Below, in pieces: positions 39,822 to 50,522 of a stretch of DNA of 64,000 nucleotides. How positions within the stretch are numbered: the stretch's first letter is position 1; each line of letters opens with the position of its first letter. The notes under the pieces are model-generated. The model was not told the DNA's origin and did not search any database. It was given only the letters and a program-made list of their open reading frames with translations. The translations under genes and the position numbers were made by a program. The DNA is from Mycolicibacterium komanii (GTDB lineage: Bacteria; Actinomycetota; Actinomycetes; Mycobacteriales; Mycobacteriaceae), in the NCBI RefSeq assembly GCF_001050035.1, contig NZ_CVTA01000062.1:1-64000 (forward strand), in the 5' to 3' direction.

Positions 39822-40880
39822 CTATTCGTCGTAGGTGACTTCGACCGAATCCGAACGCGGCAGGGCCTGGCAGCCCAGGATCAGGCCTTCGTCGAGGTCG
39901 GACTGTTCGAGGACGTCGTTGACGTCCATTTCGACCTCGCCGCTCTTCTTCAGCACCGCGCACGCGCCGCAGTGGCCCTCCCGGCAGGAGAACGGTGCGT
40001 CCAGGCCCTTGTCCAGCAGCACGTCGAGCAGCTTGGCGTTGCGGGGCCACCGCACTTCGTGGGTCTCGCCGTCGAGCGTGACGATCGCGGTGGCCGGCCC
40101 TTCCTCGCTGTCGTCCTCCTCGATGACGACCGCCGCGAACGGGTCGGAGTCCAGCGATTTGAACACCTCGATGTGCACGCGTTCGGCCGGGAACCCGGCA
40201 CCCTTCACGGCCTCCTCCGCGGCGGCCATGAACGGGCCGGGTCCGCAGATGTAGGCATCGTGCGCCGTGTAGGGGGCGGCGAGGGCGCCGAGCGCCGAAG
40301 CGCTCGGCAGACCCTGCACGGTCTCCAGCCAGTGCACGACGACCAGCCGTTCTGGGTACTTCTCGCTCAGCTCACGCAGCGCCGAGCCGAAGATCACCGA
40401 TTTCTCGTCGCGGTTGGCGTAGACCAGCACCACCTTGCCGCTGCCCTCGGCGAGTGCCGACTTGCAGATCGACATCATCGGCGTGATGCCGGAACCCGCG
40501 GCCAGCAGCAGGAAATCGGTGTCGAGCGTCTTGGGTACGAAGGTGCCCGAGGGCGCGAGCACGTGAAGCTTCATGCCGGCGTGCGCGTGGTCGCACAGCC
40601 AGTTCGACGCGTACCCGTCGGCGGTGCGCTTGACGGTGACGGTCAGCCGGTCGTCGGTGAACGGAGAACTGCACAGCGAGTAGCAGCGCGCCACCGAACC
40701 GGTCTGGTCGCTGGGCACCCGCAGTGTCAGGAACTGCCCCGGCGCATACCGCAACCGTTCGGCGGGGATATCGGCGCCGGAGGGCACGCTGAACACCAGC
40801 GAGCGCGCGTCATCGGTCTCGGTGATGACATCGGCAAGTTCCAGCTCGAGCACATGACTGCCGAGCGGCTCGTCGGTCAC
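39822..40880 (-). CDS. kshB: KshB, reductase of 3-ketosteroid 9-alpha-hydroxylase
   Basis: This 352-aa electron-transfer protein passes electrons from NADH to the Rieske oxygenase KshA, which opens ring B. The order is FAD domain (RCYSLCSSP), NAD domain (AAGSGITPMMS, CGPGPFM) and a C-terminal plant-type 2Fe-2S ferredoxin with Cys-X4-Cys-X2-Cys (CREGHCGAC) and a distant fourth Cys. GTG 40880 is preferred to GTG 40892 because GAGAGGTGG then serves as ribosome site. kshA is not in the window. KstR boxes lie upstream. Confidence 0.95.
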   Translation of the reverse strand: MTDEPLGSHVLELELADVITETDDARSLVFSVPSGADIPAERLRYAPGQFLTLRVPSDQTGSVARCYSLCSSPFTDDRLTVTVKRTADGYASNWLCDHAHAGMKLHVLAPSGTFVPKTLDTDFLLLAAGSGITPMMSICKSALAEGSGKVVLVYANRDEKSVIFGSALRELSEKYPERLVVVHWLETVQGLPSASALGALAAPYTAHDAYICGPGPFMAAAEEAVKGAGFPAERVHIEVFKSLDSDPFAAVVIEEDDSEEGPATAIVTLDGETHEVRWPRNAKLLDVLLDKGLDAPFSCREGHCGACAVLKKSGEVEMDVNDVLEQSDLDEGLILGCQALPRSDSVEVTYDE

Positions 40881-40930
40881 TTTCGCGTCCACCTCTCACG
40901 TCCGGCACCTCTGCCGACCCGGGCAATAAC

Positions 40931-40944
40931 TAGAACAGGTTACA
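40931..40944. promoter_or_regulatory. KstR box near kshB
   Basis: TAGAACAGGTTACA matches TnnAACnnGTTnnA exactly and lies about 50 bp before kshB on the - strand. Confidence 0.75.
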
Positions 40945-40998
40945 GAAATGCATGTGTGCAGGTCCAAGTCCTACAGGTATGCCCTACTCGACACAAAT

Positions 40999-41012
40999 CG
41001 TAACGTGTTCTA
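40999..41012. promoter_or_regulatory. KstR half-consensus box near hsaA
   Basis: CGTAACGTGTTCTA matches the KstR pattern except for the first base. It overlaps a candidate -10 of hsaA, TAATCT at 41011-41016. Confidence 0.65.
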
Positions 41013-41082
41013 ATCTGACGGCTAAGCGATTCGCGCTTCGCGTGAGTGCTCATCGCAGTCCGTCCTATCGGGAGGCACATCA

Positions 41083-42267
41083 GTGACGTCCATTGAACAG
41101 CGTGACGTGCAGTCGGTCCTAGCCGGGATCGACGACCTACTGCCGCTGATCGCCAAACGCGCGCAGGCCACCGAGGACCTGCGTCGCCTCCCCGACGACA
41201 CAGTGAACGAACTCAACGAGGTCGGCTTCTTCAAGCTGCTCCAGCCCGAGCAGTGGGGCGGCCTTCAGTGCGATCCGACGCTGTTCTACGAGGCGGTGCG
41301 CCGGCTGGCCAGTGCCTGCGGGTCGACCGGCTGGGTGAGCTCGATCATCGGCGTGCACAACTGGCACCTCGCGCTGTTCGACCAGAAGGCGCAGGAAGAG
41401 GTGTGGGGCGACAACCCGGCCGTGCGGATCTCCTCGTCGTACGCGCCGATGGGTGCGGGCACCGTCGTCGACGGCGGCTACATCGTCAACGGCTCGTGGA
41501 ACTGGTCGTCCGGATGTGACCACGCCACTTGGACTTTCGTCGGCGGTCCGGTGATCAAGGACGGTAAGCCGGTGGACTTCGGCAGCTTCCTGATCCCGCG
41601 CTCCGAGTACGAGATCGACGACGTGTGGCACGTGGTCGGCCTCAAGGGCACCGGGAGCAACACGCTCAAGGTCAAGGACGTGTTCGTGCCGCGGCACCGC
41701 TTCCTGTCGTACAAGGCGATGAACGACCGCACGGCGGGCGGATTGCAGACCAACACCGCGCCGGTCTACAAGATGCCTTGGGGCACAGTGCATCCCACCA
41801 CCATCTCTGCTCCGATCGTCGGTATGGCGTACGGCGCCTACGACGCCCACGTCGAGCACCAGGGCAAGCGCGTGCGCGCGGCGTTCGCCGGGGAGAAGGC
41901 CAAGGACGATCCGTTCGCCAAGATCCGGATCGCCGAGGCCGCCAGCGACATCGACGCAGCGTGGCGCCAGCTGATCGGCAACGTCGGCGACGAGTACGCC
42001 CTGCTGAAGGCGGGCCAGGACATCCCGTTCGAGCTGCGTGCCCGGGCCCGCCGCGACCAGGTCCGCGCGACCGGTCGCGCGATCGCGTCGATCGACCGGC
42101 TGTTCGAGGCGTCCGGTGCCACCGCGCTGAGCAATGACGCACCGGTGCAACGGTTCTGGCGCGACGCCCACGCCGGACGCGTACACGCGGCCAACGATCC
42201 CGAACGGGCCTACCTGATCTTCGGTAACAACGAGTTCGGACTGCCGCCTCAAGACACGATGGTTTAA
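41083..42267 (+). CDS. hsaA: HsaA, oxygenase of 3-HSA 4-hydroxylase
   Basis: This 394-aa flavin monooxygenase of the acyl-CoA-dehydrogenase-like group D family, with HsaB, hydroxylates 3-HSA to the catechol 3,4-DHSA. VNGSWNWSSGCDHATW and FGNNEFGLPPQDTM near the C-terminus are typical. GTG 41083 has GGGAGG seven bases upstream. It is the first gene of hsaA-hsaD-hsaC-hsaB and is controlled from the KstR-box region. Confidence 0.96.
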   Translation: MTSIEQRDVQSVLAGIDDLLPLIAKRAQATEDLRRLPDDTVNELNEVGFFKLLQPEQWGGLQCDPTLFYEAVRRLASACGSTGWVSSIIGVHNWHLALFDQKAQEEVWGDNPAVRISSSYAPMGAGTVVDGGYIVNGSWNWSSGCDHATWTFVGGPVIKDGKPVDFGSFLIPRSEYEIDDVWHVVGLKGTGSNTLKVKDVFVPRHRFLSYKAMNDRTAGGLQTNTAPVYKMPWGTVHPTTISAPIVGMAYGAYDAHVEHQGKRVRAAFAGEKAKDDPFAKIRIAEAASDIDAAWRQLIGNVGDEYALLKAGQDIPFELRARARRDQVRATGRAIASIDRLFEASGATALSNDAPVQRFWRDAHAGRVHAANDPERAYLIFGNNEFGLPPQDTMV

Positions 42268-44090
<1,823 letters not shown>

Positions 44091-44109
44091 CGGTGAAGAT
44101 CACTCGATA

Positions 44110-44676
44110 ATGGCGGCCGAACCCATCGACCCGCGCACTTTCCGCAGTGTGCTCGGACAGTTCTGCACCGGCATCACGGTGATCACGACGATGCACGACG
44201 ACGCCCCGGTCGGGTTCGCCTGCCAGTCGTTCGCGGCGCTGTCGCTGGATCCACCGCTGGTGTTGTTCTGCCCGACGAAGGTGTCGCGGTCGTGGCAGGC
44301 GATCGAGGCCAGCGGGCACTTCTGCGTGAACGTGCTGCACGAGAACCAGAAGGACGTCTCGGCGCGGTTCGGTTCGAAGGAACCGGATAAGTTCGCCGGA
44401 ATCGAGTGGTACCAATCGAAACTCGGCTCGCCGGTGATCGAAGGCACGCTCGCCCATATCGACTGTTCGGTGCACTCGGTGCACGACGGAGGCGACCACT
44501 ACGTCGTGTTCGGTGCGGTGCATTCACTGTCAGACGTGCCGCACAAGAAGCCGCGCCCGCTGTTGTTCTATCGCGGGCAGTACACGGGCATCGAGCCGGA
44601 CAAGAACACGCCCGCGCAATGGCGTGACGACCTCGAGGCGTTCCTCACCGCGACCACCGACGACACCTGGCTCTAG
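44110..44676 (+). CDS. hsaB: HsaB, flavin reductase of 3-HSA hydroxylase
   Basis: This 188-aa FMN-binding split-barrel reductase supplies reduced flavin to HsaA. FCTGITVITTMHDDAPVGF, CQSFAALSLDPPLVLFC and the HYVVFGAVHSL region are typical of the family. It starts 19 bp after hsaC. In M. tuberculosis the next gene is nat (arylamine N-acetyltransferase); here a convergent hydrolase gene follows instead. Confidence 0.96.
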   Translation: MAAEPIDPRTFRSVLGQFCTGITVITTMHDDAPVGFACQSFAALSLDPPLVLFCPTKVSRSWQAIEASGHFCVNVLHENQKDVSARFGSKEPDKFAGIEWYQSKLGSPVIEGTLAHIDCSVHSVHDGGDHYVVFGAVHSLSDVPHKKPRPLLFYRGQYTGIEPDKNTPAQWRDDLEAFLTATTDDTWL

Positions 44677-44702
44677 ACCCTCTTCGTTGCGCTGCAGCCC
44701 GG

Positions 44703-45470
44703 CTATGACAGCTCGTCGATGAACTTCACGATCGCGGCCGCCACCTCCCGGTGCACGGTCTCGTTGAGGATGTCGTGACGAGCGCCCTCGAACTCGGCGA
44801 AACGCAGCGCGTCGATCTGCTCGGCGTACGCCCGCACCGCCCCGCCCGGCGCGATGGGGTCGACCGAACCGTGCACCGCCAGAGTCGGCACGGTCAGCTT
44901 GGGCAGTTCTGCGCCGAACCGGTCCCAGGCCCGGTCGAGTTCGCGTGTCAGCGCCGCACCATCGGCGTCGACGAACGCCAACGGATCGTTCTCCAGCAGG
45001 TCGAGATAGAACGGGTCGCTCGACAGCCAGCGAGGATCGAGCTCGAGAGAGGTGTCGTTGTCGAGCATCGCCGGGATCGGCACCAACGGAGCACCGGAAA
45101 CGACGCCGCCCGCATAGCGCTCGGGTTGGTCGAGCAACCGGAACAGCGTGACGATCGAGCCGAACGAATGTCCCTGTGCGATCACCGGTAGTCCGGGCGT
45201 GGCACTTTCGGCGAGCGAGATCACTGCGTCCGCGAGCTCGGAGCTGTCCTCGATCGATCCGAAGTCCCCGCGGGTCCCCGGGCTCAGCCCGTGGCCGAAC
45301 TGATCGACCGCCCACAGGTCGATGCCGGCGGCGTTGAGCGCGAATCCGTAGCGGTGGTACAGGCCGGTGTGCTCGCCGAAGCCATGCAGGAAGACCACCG
45401 TCGCCCGCGGTTGTTCCGACGCCCAGTGGCGATAATAGGCCCGGCCCTTCGGGTGATCGATGAACGGCAT
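44703..45470 (-). CDS. Alpha/beta hydrolase, monoacylglycerol lipase-like
   Basis: This 255-aa protein resembles monoacylglycerol lipases and lysophospholipases: HGFGEHTGLYHRY (oxyanion loop with the HG-E pattern), nucleophile GHSFGS, acid in VHGSVDPIAPGG and His in GARHDILNE. It has no signal peptide. The substrate is inferred only as an acylglycerol or similar ester. It is 10 bp downstream of the LysR regulator on the same strand and occupies part of the site where nat is found in M. tuberculosis. Confidence 0.88.
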   Translation of the reverse strand: MPFIDHPKGRAYYRHWASEQPRATVVFLHGFGEHTGLYHRYGFALNAAGIDLWAVDQFGHGLSPGTRGDFGSIEDSSELADAVISLAESATPGLPVIAQGHSFGSIVTLFRLLDQPERYAGGVVSGAPLVPIPAMLDNDTSLELDPRWLSSDPFYLDLLENDPLAFVDADGAALTRELDRAWDRFGAELPKLTVPTLAVHGSVDPIAPGGAVRAYAEQIDALRFAEFEGARHDILNETVHREVAAAIVKFIDELS

Positions 45471-45480
45471 GCTGTCGACG

Positions 45481-46398
45481 TTATCGCCTGCCCAACAACG
45501 CGTCGTGCTGGTTGCGCACCCGATCGCGGATCGCCTCGACGACGGCGGCCACCTCCGGTCGCCGCAGCGTTTCGCCGCGGGTGACGAGCCAGTACGTCAG
45601 CCGCACCGACACCTCGGCGGGCAGAACACGCACGAGGTCGTCATGGCGGTCGGCCATGAAGCACGGCAGCAGCCCGAGGCCCGCGGCAGCGCGGGTGGCC
45701 TCAACATGTACGAAAACGTTTGTCGACGTGACGGATTCGCGCATGGCAGGAGCAAAGCTGGTCGCCGCATCGAGGTCATCGACCTGCAGCATCGAGTCGA
45801 TGAAGTAGACCAGCGGATAACGGTCCAGGTCGGCGACGGTGTCCGGCGTACCGTGCTCGACGAGGTAGTCGCGCGATCCGTAGAGGCCGAGGCAGTAGTC
45901 GCCGAGCCTGATCGCCCTGGCCCTGTGCACCTTGGGTTCACCCACGACGACCTCGACGTCCAGCCCGGACCTCTGCTGAGTGGCGCGGCGCGTGGCGGCG
46001 ACGATTTCGACGGCCACCTTCGGATGCCGTCGTTGTACGTGTGCTGCCGCGGGCGCCGCGATGTAGGCGGAGAAGCCGTCGGTGGCCGAGATCCGGACGA
46101 CGCCCTCGAGGGCCCGGTCACCCGCGGTGTCGACGGCCAGTGAGCGCACGGCCGACTCGACGACCTCCGCGGCGGCCAAGGCTTCGCGGCCGAGGTCGGT
46201 GAGCTCCCACCCGCCGGCACCGCGGGCCAAGACCCGTCCCCCCACCGACTCCTCGAGCGCGGCGATACGGCGGGAGATGGTGGTGTGGTTCAGCCCGAGC
46301 TCCTCCGCGGCGGCGTTGTACCGGCCGGACCGGCCGACCGCCAGCAGCACGAGGAGGTCGTCGGCGCTCGGTCGCCGACGACCGGACGGCTGAGACAT
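45481..46398 (-). CDS. LysR-family regulator, divergent from ketone-body operon
   Basis: This 305-aa regulator has an N-terminal winged HTH (DLLVLLAVGRSGRYNAAAEELG, then NHTTISRRIAALEESVGG) and a type 2 periplasmic-binding sensor domain. It is divergent from an MFS transporter, 3-hydroxybutyrate dehydrogenase and acetoacetyl-CoA synthetase, so it probably senses a ketone body or related acid. ATG 46398 is preferred; an in-frame upstream start at 46449 would put codons through the promoter dyad. Confidence 0.88.
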   Translation of the reverse strand: MSQPSGRRRPSADDLLVLLAVGRSGRYNAAAEELGLNHTTISRRIAALEESVGGRVLARGAGGWELTDLGREALAAAEVVESAVRSLAVDTAGDRALEGVVRISATDGFSAYIAAPAAAHVQRRHPKVAVEIVAATRRATQQRSGLDVEVVVGEPKVHRARAIRLGDYCLGLYGSRDYLVEHGTPDTVADLDRYPLVYFIDSMLQVDDLDAATSFAPAMRESVTSTNVFVHVEATRAAAGLGLLPCFMADRHDDLVRVLPAEVSVRLTYWLVTRGETLRRPEVAAVVEAIRDRVRNQHDALLGRR

Positions 46399-46412
46399 TG
46401 ACGACAGCACAA

Positions 46413-46426
46413 CTGCATTTTTGCAG
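46413..46426. promoter_or_regulatory. Dyad CTGCA-TTTT-TGCAG in the LysR/MFS intergenic region
   Basis: A perfect 5-bp inverted repeat with an AT centre, followed by another CTGCAG at 46434-46439, lies between the divergent genes. It is a candidate LysR operator. Confidence 0.45.
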
Positions 46427-46519
46427 ATACCTCCTGCAGCTTTCGCCATTGCTCGCTGCGGGATCTGCGTGAATACTCACAGGCGTCTTGTCTGCCGTCA
46501 CAGCCCGAAGGAGTGTGCG

Positions 46520-47884
46520 ATGGGTGTCACAGATGCCGACAACGCCGGCACATCGGTCCCCACCGGCCTCAAACGCGTCGTCGTCGCCTCGATGGCAGGC
46601 ACCGTCGTCGAGTGGTACGAGTTCTTTCTCTATGCCACCGCCGCGACACTCGTCTTCAACAAGGTCTTCTTCGCCGAAGGCACCAGCGAGGCCAGTGGCC
46701 TGATCGCCGCGCTGCTGACCTATGCCGTCGGATTCGTGGCCCGTCCACTCGGCGGCATCGTCTTCGGACACTTCGGTGACAAGTACGGCCGCAAGAAGCT
46801 GCTGCAATTCGCGATCCTGCTCGTGGGTGCAGTCACTTTCCTCATGGGCTGCCTGCCGACCTACGGGCAGCTCGGCGTGTGGGCGCCGATCCTGCTGGTG
46901 GTTCTGCGCTTCATGCAGGGCTTCGCGGTGGGCGGCGAATGGGGCGGAGCGGTCCTGCTCGTCGCCGAGCACAGCCCCGCCGACAAGCGGGGGTTCTGGG
47001 CCAGCTGGCCGCAGGCGGCGGTGCCGGTCGGCAACATGCTCGCGACCGTCGTGCTGCTGGTGCTGACCGGGCTGCTACCCGAAGCGGCGTTTCTGTCCTG
47101 GGGGTGGCGGGTCGCGTTCTGGCTCTCCGCCGTGGTCGTGCTGATCGGCTACTACATTCGCACCAAGGTCACCGATGCCCCGATTTTCGTCGCGGCGCAG
47201 GAGGAGGTCGAACGGGTCAAGGCCGTCTCGTACGGCGTGGTCGAGGTGCTGAAGCGTTATCCCCGTGGCGTTTTCACCGCGATGGGTCTGCGGTTCGCCG
47301 AGAACATCATGTACTACCTGGTGGTCACGTTCTCGATCGTCTATCTCAAGACGCACGTCGGCGCCGACACCAGCGACATTCTGTGGTGGCTGCTGGTCGC
47401 GCACGCCGTGCACTTCATCGTGATCCCGCAGGTCGGTCGATTGTCCGACCGGTTCGGCCGGCGACCGGTATACATCGTCGGCGCGATCGCCGGGGGGACG
47501 TGGGGCTTCTTCGCGTTCCCAATGATGAACAGCGGGTCCTATGGGTTGATCATGGTCGCGATCATCCTCGGACTGGTCATCCACGCGCTGATGTACTCGC
47601 CGCAGCCGGCGATCATGGCCGAGATGTTCCCCACCCGCATGCGGTATTCCGGTGTGTCCCTTGGCTATCAGGTGACGTCGATCATCGCCGGGTCGCTGGC
47701 GCCCGCCATCGCCACCTGGCTTCTCGACAAGTTCGGGTCGGCGGTCCCGATCGCGCTCTACCTCGCGGGCGCCTCGCTGATCACTCTGGTCGCCGCGTTG
47801 TTCACCCGGGAGACCAAGGGCCTCGATCTCGCGACGCTCGATGCGGCCGACCGCGAGCAACTCGCCAAGGCCGGGGTCGTATGA
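46520..47884 (+). CDS. MFS transporter (metabolite:H+ symporter family)
   Basis: This 454-aa transporter has 12 predicted helices. VEWYEFFLYATAA after the first helix, GHFGDKYGRKKLL and RFMQGFAVGGEWGGAVLL place it in the metabolite/H+ symporter (MHS) group with KgtP/ShiA-like carriers. Its operon with hydroxybutyrate dehydrogenase and acetoacetyl-CoA synthetase suggests import of 3-hydroxybutyrate or acetoacetate, an inference. ATG 46520 has GAAGGAG six bases upstream. The stop overlaps the next gene. Confidence 0.92.
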   Translation: MGVTDADNAGTSVPTGLKRVVVASMAGTVVEWYEFFLYATAATLVFNKVFFAEGTSEASGLIAALLTYAVGFVARPLGGIVFGHFGDKYGRKKLLQFAILLVGAVTFLMGCLPTYGQLGVWAPILLVVLRFMQGFAVGGEWGGAVLLVAEHSPADKRGFWASWPQAAVPVGNMLATVVLLVLTGLLPEAAFLSWGWRVAFWLSAVVVLIGYYIRTKVTDAPIFVAAQEEVERVKAVSYGVVEVLKRYPRGVFTAMGLRFAENIMYYLVVTFSIVYLKTHVGADTSDILWWLLVAHAVHFIVIPQVGRLSDRFGRRPVYIVGAIAGGTWGFFAFPMMNSGSYGLIMVAIILGLVIHALMYSPQPAIMAEMFPTRMRYSGVSLGYQVTSIIAGSLAPAIATWLLDKFGSAVPIALYLAGASLITLVAALFTRETKGLDLATLDAADREQLAKAGVV

Positions 47885-48627
47885 GTGATCTCGACGGGCG
47901 CACTGCCCTGGTCACAGGGGGCGCGAGTGGGATCGGCGCGGCCTGCGCACGGGCGCTGGCGCAGCGCGGGGCGACGGTCACGGTCGCAGACCTCGACGAG
48001 GGCGGCGCCACGAAGATCGCCGATGAGATCGGTGGAAAGCCGTGGGCGGTAGATCTTTCCGACGTATCCGCGCTCGGGGACCTCGAGCTGGAGGCCGACA
48101 TCCTGGTCAACAACGCCGGAGTCCAACACGTCAGCCCGATCGCCGAGTTCCCGCCCGAGCGATTCCGCTTCATCCTGGCGTTGATGCTCGAGGCGCCGTT
48201 TCTGCTGATCCGCGCGGCGTTGCCGCACATGTACGACCAGGACTTCGGCCGCATCATCAACATCTCGTCGGTGCACGGACTTCGCGCCTCGGAGTTCAAG
48301 TGCGGCTACGTCACCGCGAAACACGGACTGGAGGGCCTGTCGAAGGTGACCGCCCTGGAAGGCGGGCCGCACGGCGTCACGAGCAACTGCGTCGATCCCG
48401 GTTACGTACGTACCCCGCTGGTAACCAAGCAGATCGCCGATCAGGCCCGCAGACACGGCATCGACGAGGATAAGGTGATTTCAGAGATCTTGTTGAAGGA
48501 AAGCGTGATCAAGCGACTCGTCGAACCCGAAGAAGTTGCCTCGCTGGTCACCTGGCTCGCCTCACCGACCGCGGCGATGGTGACAGGGGCGTCGTACACG
48601 ATGGACGGCGGCTGGAGCGCCCGATGA
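47881..48627 (+). CDS. Short-chain dehydrogenase, probable D-3-hydroxybutyrate dehydrogenase
   Basis: This 248-aa SDR has GGASGIG at 13-19, an NNAG motif, and the catalytic Ser130, Tyr143 and Lys147 (YVTAK). INISSVHGLRASEFKCGYVTAKHGLEG is close to 3-hydroxybutyrate dehydrogenases. It would oxidise D-3-hydroxybutyrate to acetoacetate, the substrate of the synthetase encoded next. ATGA overlaps join it to both neighbours. Confidence 0.9.
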   Translation: MSDLDGRTALVTGGASGIGAACARALAQRGATVTVADLDEGGATKIADEIGGKPWAVDLSDVSALGDLELEADILVNNAGVQHVSPIAEFPPERFRFILALMLEAPFLLIRAALPHMYDQDFGRIINISSVHGLRASEFKCGYVTAKHGLEGLSKVTALEGGPHGVTSNCVDPGYVRTPLVTKQIADQARRHGIDEDKVISEILLKESVIKRLVEPEEVASLVTWLASPTAAMVTGASYTMDGGWSAR

Positions 48628-50522
48628 CCGCCACACCACAATGGACACCGACAGAGGCCGACGTCGCAGGAGCGAGGGTCACCGATTTCGCACGGTTCGT
48701 GCGGCAGCGCACCGGCCAGAACCTTCCCGACTACGAATCGCTGTGGCAGTGGTCGACCGACAACCTGGACGGGTTCTGGGCCGCGCTGTGGGACTACTTC
48801 GAACTCGGCGATCGACCGGAGAAGGTCCTCGCTTCCACGGAAATGCCGGGTGCGCAGTGGTTTCCGGGAGTTCAACTCAACTACGTCGACCAGGTGATCC
48901 GCAACGCCCGGTCAGATCGTCCTGCGATCCTCTACCTCCGCGAGGGTGGCGATGTCGTCGAGGTGTCGTGGGCGGAGTTGTTGGGACGCACCGCCGCGTT
49001 CGCTCATACACTGCGTGATCTCGGGGTGAAAGCCGGCGACCGCGTCGTCGGTTACCTACCCAACATCCCCGAGGCGGTCATCGCGTTTCTGGCGACGGCA
49101 AGCATCGGCGCCACTTGGAGCGCGTGCGGCCAAGACTATTCGGCCAAGGCCGCGCTGGACCGCCTCGGACAACTCGAACCGACCGTGTTGGTGACCACCG
49201 ACGGGTACACCTACGGGGGTAAGTTCCACGATAAAAGCGCGGAAATCACGGAACTGCAAAAGGGGTTGCCAACCCTTCGCGCGACGGTGATGACGCCCGA
49301 CCTCGCGAATGAGAGCAGTGCGGAACTCGCAACGACACCGGTCGACTTCGCGCACCCGCTGTGGATCCTGTTCTCCTCGGGCACCACGGGACTGCCGAAG
49401 GGCATCATGCACGGGCACGGCGGCGTCCTGCTCGAACACCTCAAGGCGGTTGGCCTGCAGTCGGATATCGGCCGCGACGACACCTTATTCTGGTACACCA
49501 GCCCCAGCTGGATGATGTGGAACTTCCAGGTCGCCGGGCTGTTGGTCGGATCGACGATCGTCTGTTACGACGGCAGCCCCAACGCGCCGAGCCCCGATGC
49601 GCTGTGGGATATCGCGGCGCGTATTCAGGCGACGGTGCTGGGCACCAGCCCGGGCTACGTGCTGGGCTGCGCGAAGGCGGGGGCGGTGCCGCGCAAGGAG
49701 CACGACCTGTCGGCGTTGCGCACGGTCGGTATCACCGGATCGTCGCTTCCACCGTCGTCGTCACTGTGGTTGCGCGACAACGTCGGTGAGCGTGTTCAGG
49801 TGTCCTCGATCAGCGGCGGCACCGACGTGGTGTCGGCCTTCATCGGCGGGGTGCGCACCGTTCCGGTCTGGCCCGGCGAGTTGTCGGCGCCCTACCTGGG
49901 ATGTGCCCTGGACTCGTGGGACGAATCCGGCAAGCCGGTCCGCAACGAGGTCGGCGAACTGGTGGTGACCAAGCCGATGCCGTCCATGCCCGTCGGGTTC
50001 TGGAACGACGCCGACGGGTCGCGGTACCGCGCAGCCTATTTCGAGATGTTTCCTGGTGTGTGGCGGCACGGCGACTGGATCACGATCACCGATCACGGCA
50101 GCGTCATCGTGCACGGCCGGTCGGACTCGACCCTGAACCGGCACGGCATCCGGATGGGCAGCGCCGACATCTACCAGGCGGTCGAACGACTGCCCGAGGT
50201 GGCCGAGGCGCTGATCATCGGTGTCGACCAGCCGGACGGTGGCTACTGGATGCCGCTGTTCGTGGTGCTCGCCGCCGGCGCCGAATTGACCGACGAAGTG
50301 CGTGACCGCATCAAGAACACCATCCGCGAGGAGGTGTCGCCGCGGCATGTTCCCGACGAGATCATCGCCGCACCAGGCGTTCCGCACACCCGCACGGGCA
50401 AGAAACTCGAGGTACCGATCAAGAAGCTGTTCCAGGGAGCCGATGCCGCCAAGGTGGTCGAGCGCAGTGCCGTCGACGACCCGGACCTGTTGGACTGGTA
50501 CGTCACGCAGCGTCGAACGTGA
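48624..50522 (+). CDS. Acetoacetyl-CoA synthetase
   Basis: This 632-aa ANL-superfamily ligase has the P-loop LFSSGTTGLPKGIMHGHGG, a long N-terminal region with MPGAQWFPGVQLNYVDQV, GRSDSTLNRHGIRMGSADIY and the C-terminal catalytic Lys in TRTGKKLEVPIKKL. The arrangement is typical of acetoacetyl-CoA synthetase and longer than acyl-CoA ligases such as FadD3. It activates acetoacetate to acetoacetyl-CoA. The start overlaps the dehydrogenase stop by 4 nt; its last 20 bp overlap the convergent HNH gene. Confidence 0.92.
   Translation: MTATPQWTPTEADVAGARVTDFARFVRQRTGQNLPDYESLWQWSTDNLDGFWAALWDYFELGDRPEKVLASTEMPGAQWFPGVQLNYVDQVIRNARSDRPAILYLREGGDVVEVSWAELLGRTAAFAHTLRDLGVKAGDRVVGYLPNIPEAVIAFLATASIGATWSACGQDYSAKAALDRLGQLEPTVLVTTDGYTYGGKFHDKSAEITELQKGLPTLRATVMTPDLANESSAELATTPVDFAHPLWILFSSGTTGLPKGIMHGHGGVLLEHLKAVGLQSDIGRDDTLFWYTSPSWMMWNFQVAGLLVGSTIVCYDGSPNAPSPDALWDIAARIQATVLGTSPGYVLGCAKAGAVPRKEHDLSALRTVGITGSSLPPSSSLWLRDNVGERVQVSSISGGTDVVSAFIGGVRTVPVWPGELSAPYLGCALDSWDESGKPVRNEVGELVVTKPMPSMPVGFWNDADGSRYRAAYFEMFPGVWRHGDWITITDHGSVIVHGRSDSTLNRHGIRMGSADIYQAVERLPEVAEALIIGVDQPDGGYWMPLFVVLAAGAELTDEVRDRIKNTIREEVSPRHVPDEIIAAPGVPHTRTGKKLEVPIKKLFQGADAAKVVERSAVDDPDLLDWYVTQRRT

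Noticed and set aside
38814..41003. 729-residue open frame on the + strand
   Set aside because: It runs through fadE34 in another frame and antisense to kshB; no motif.
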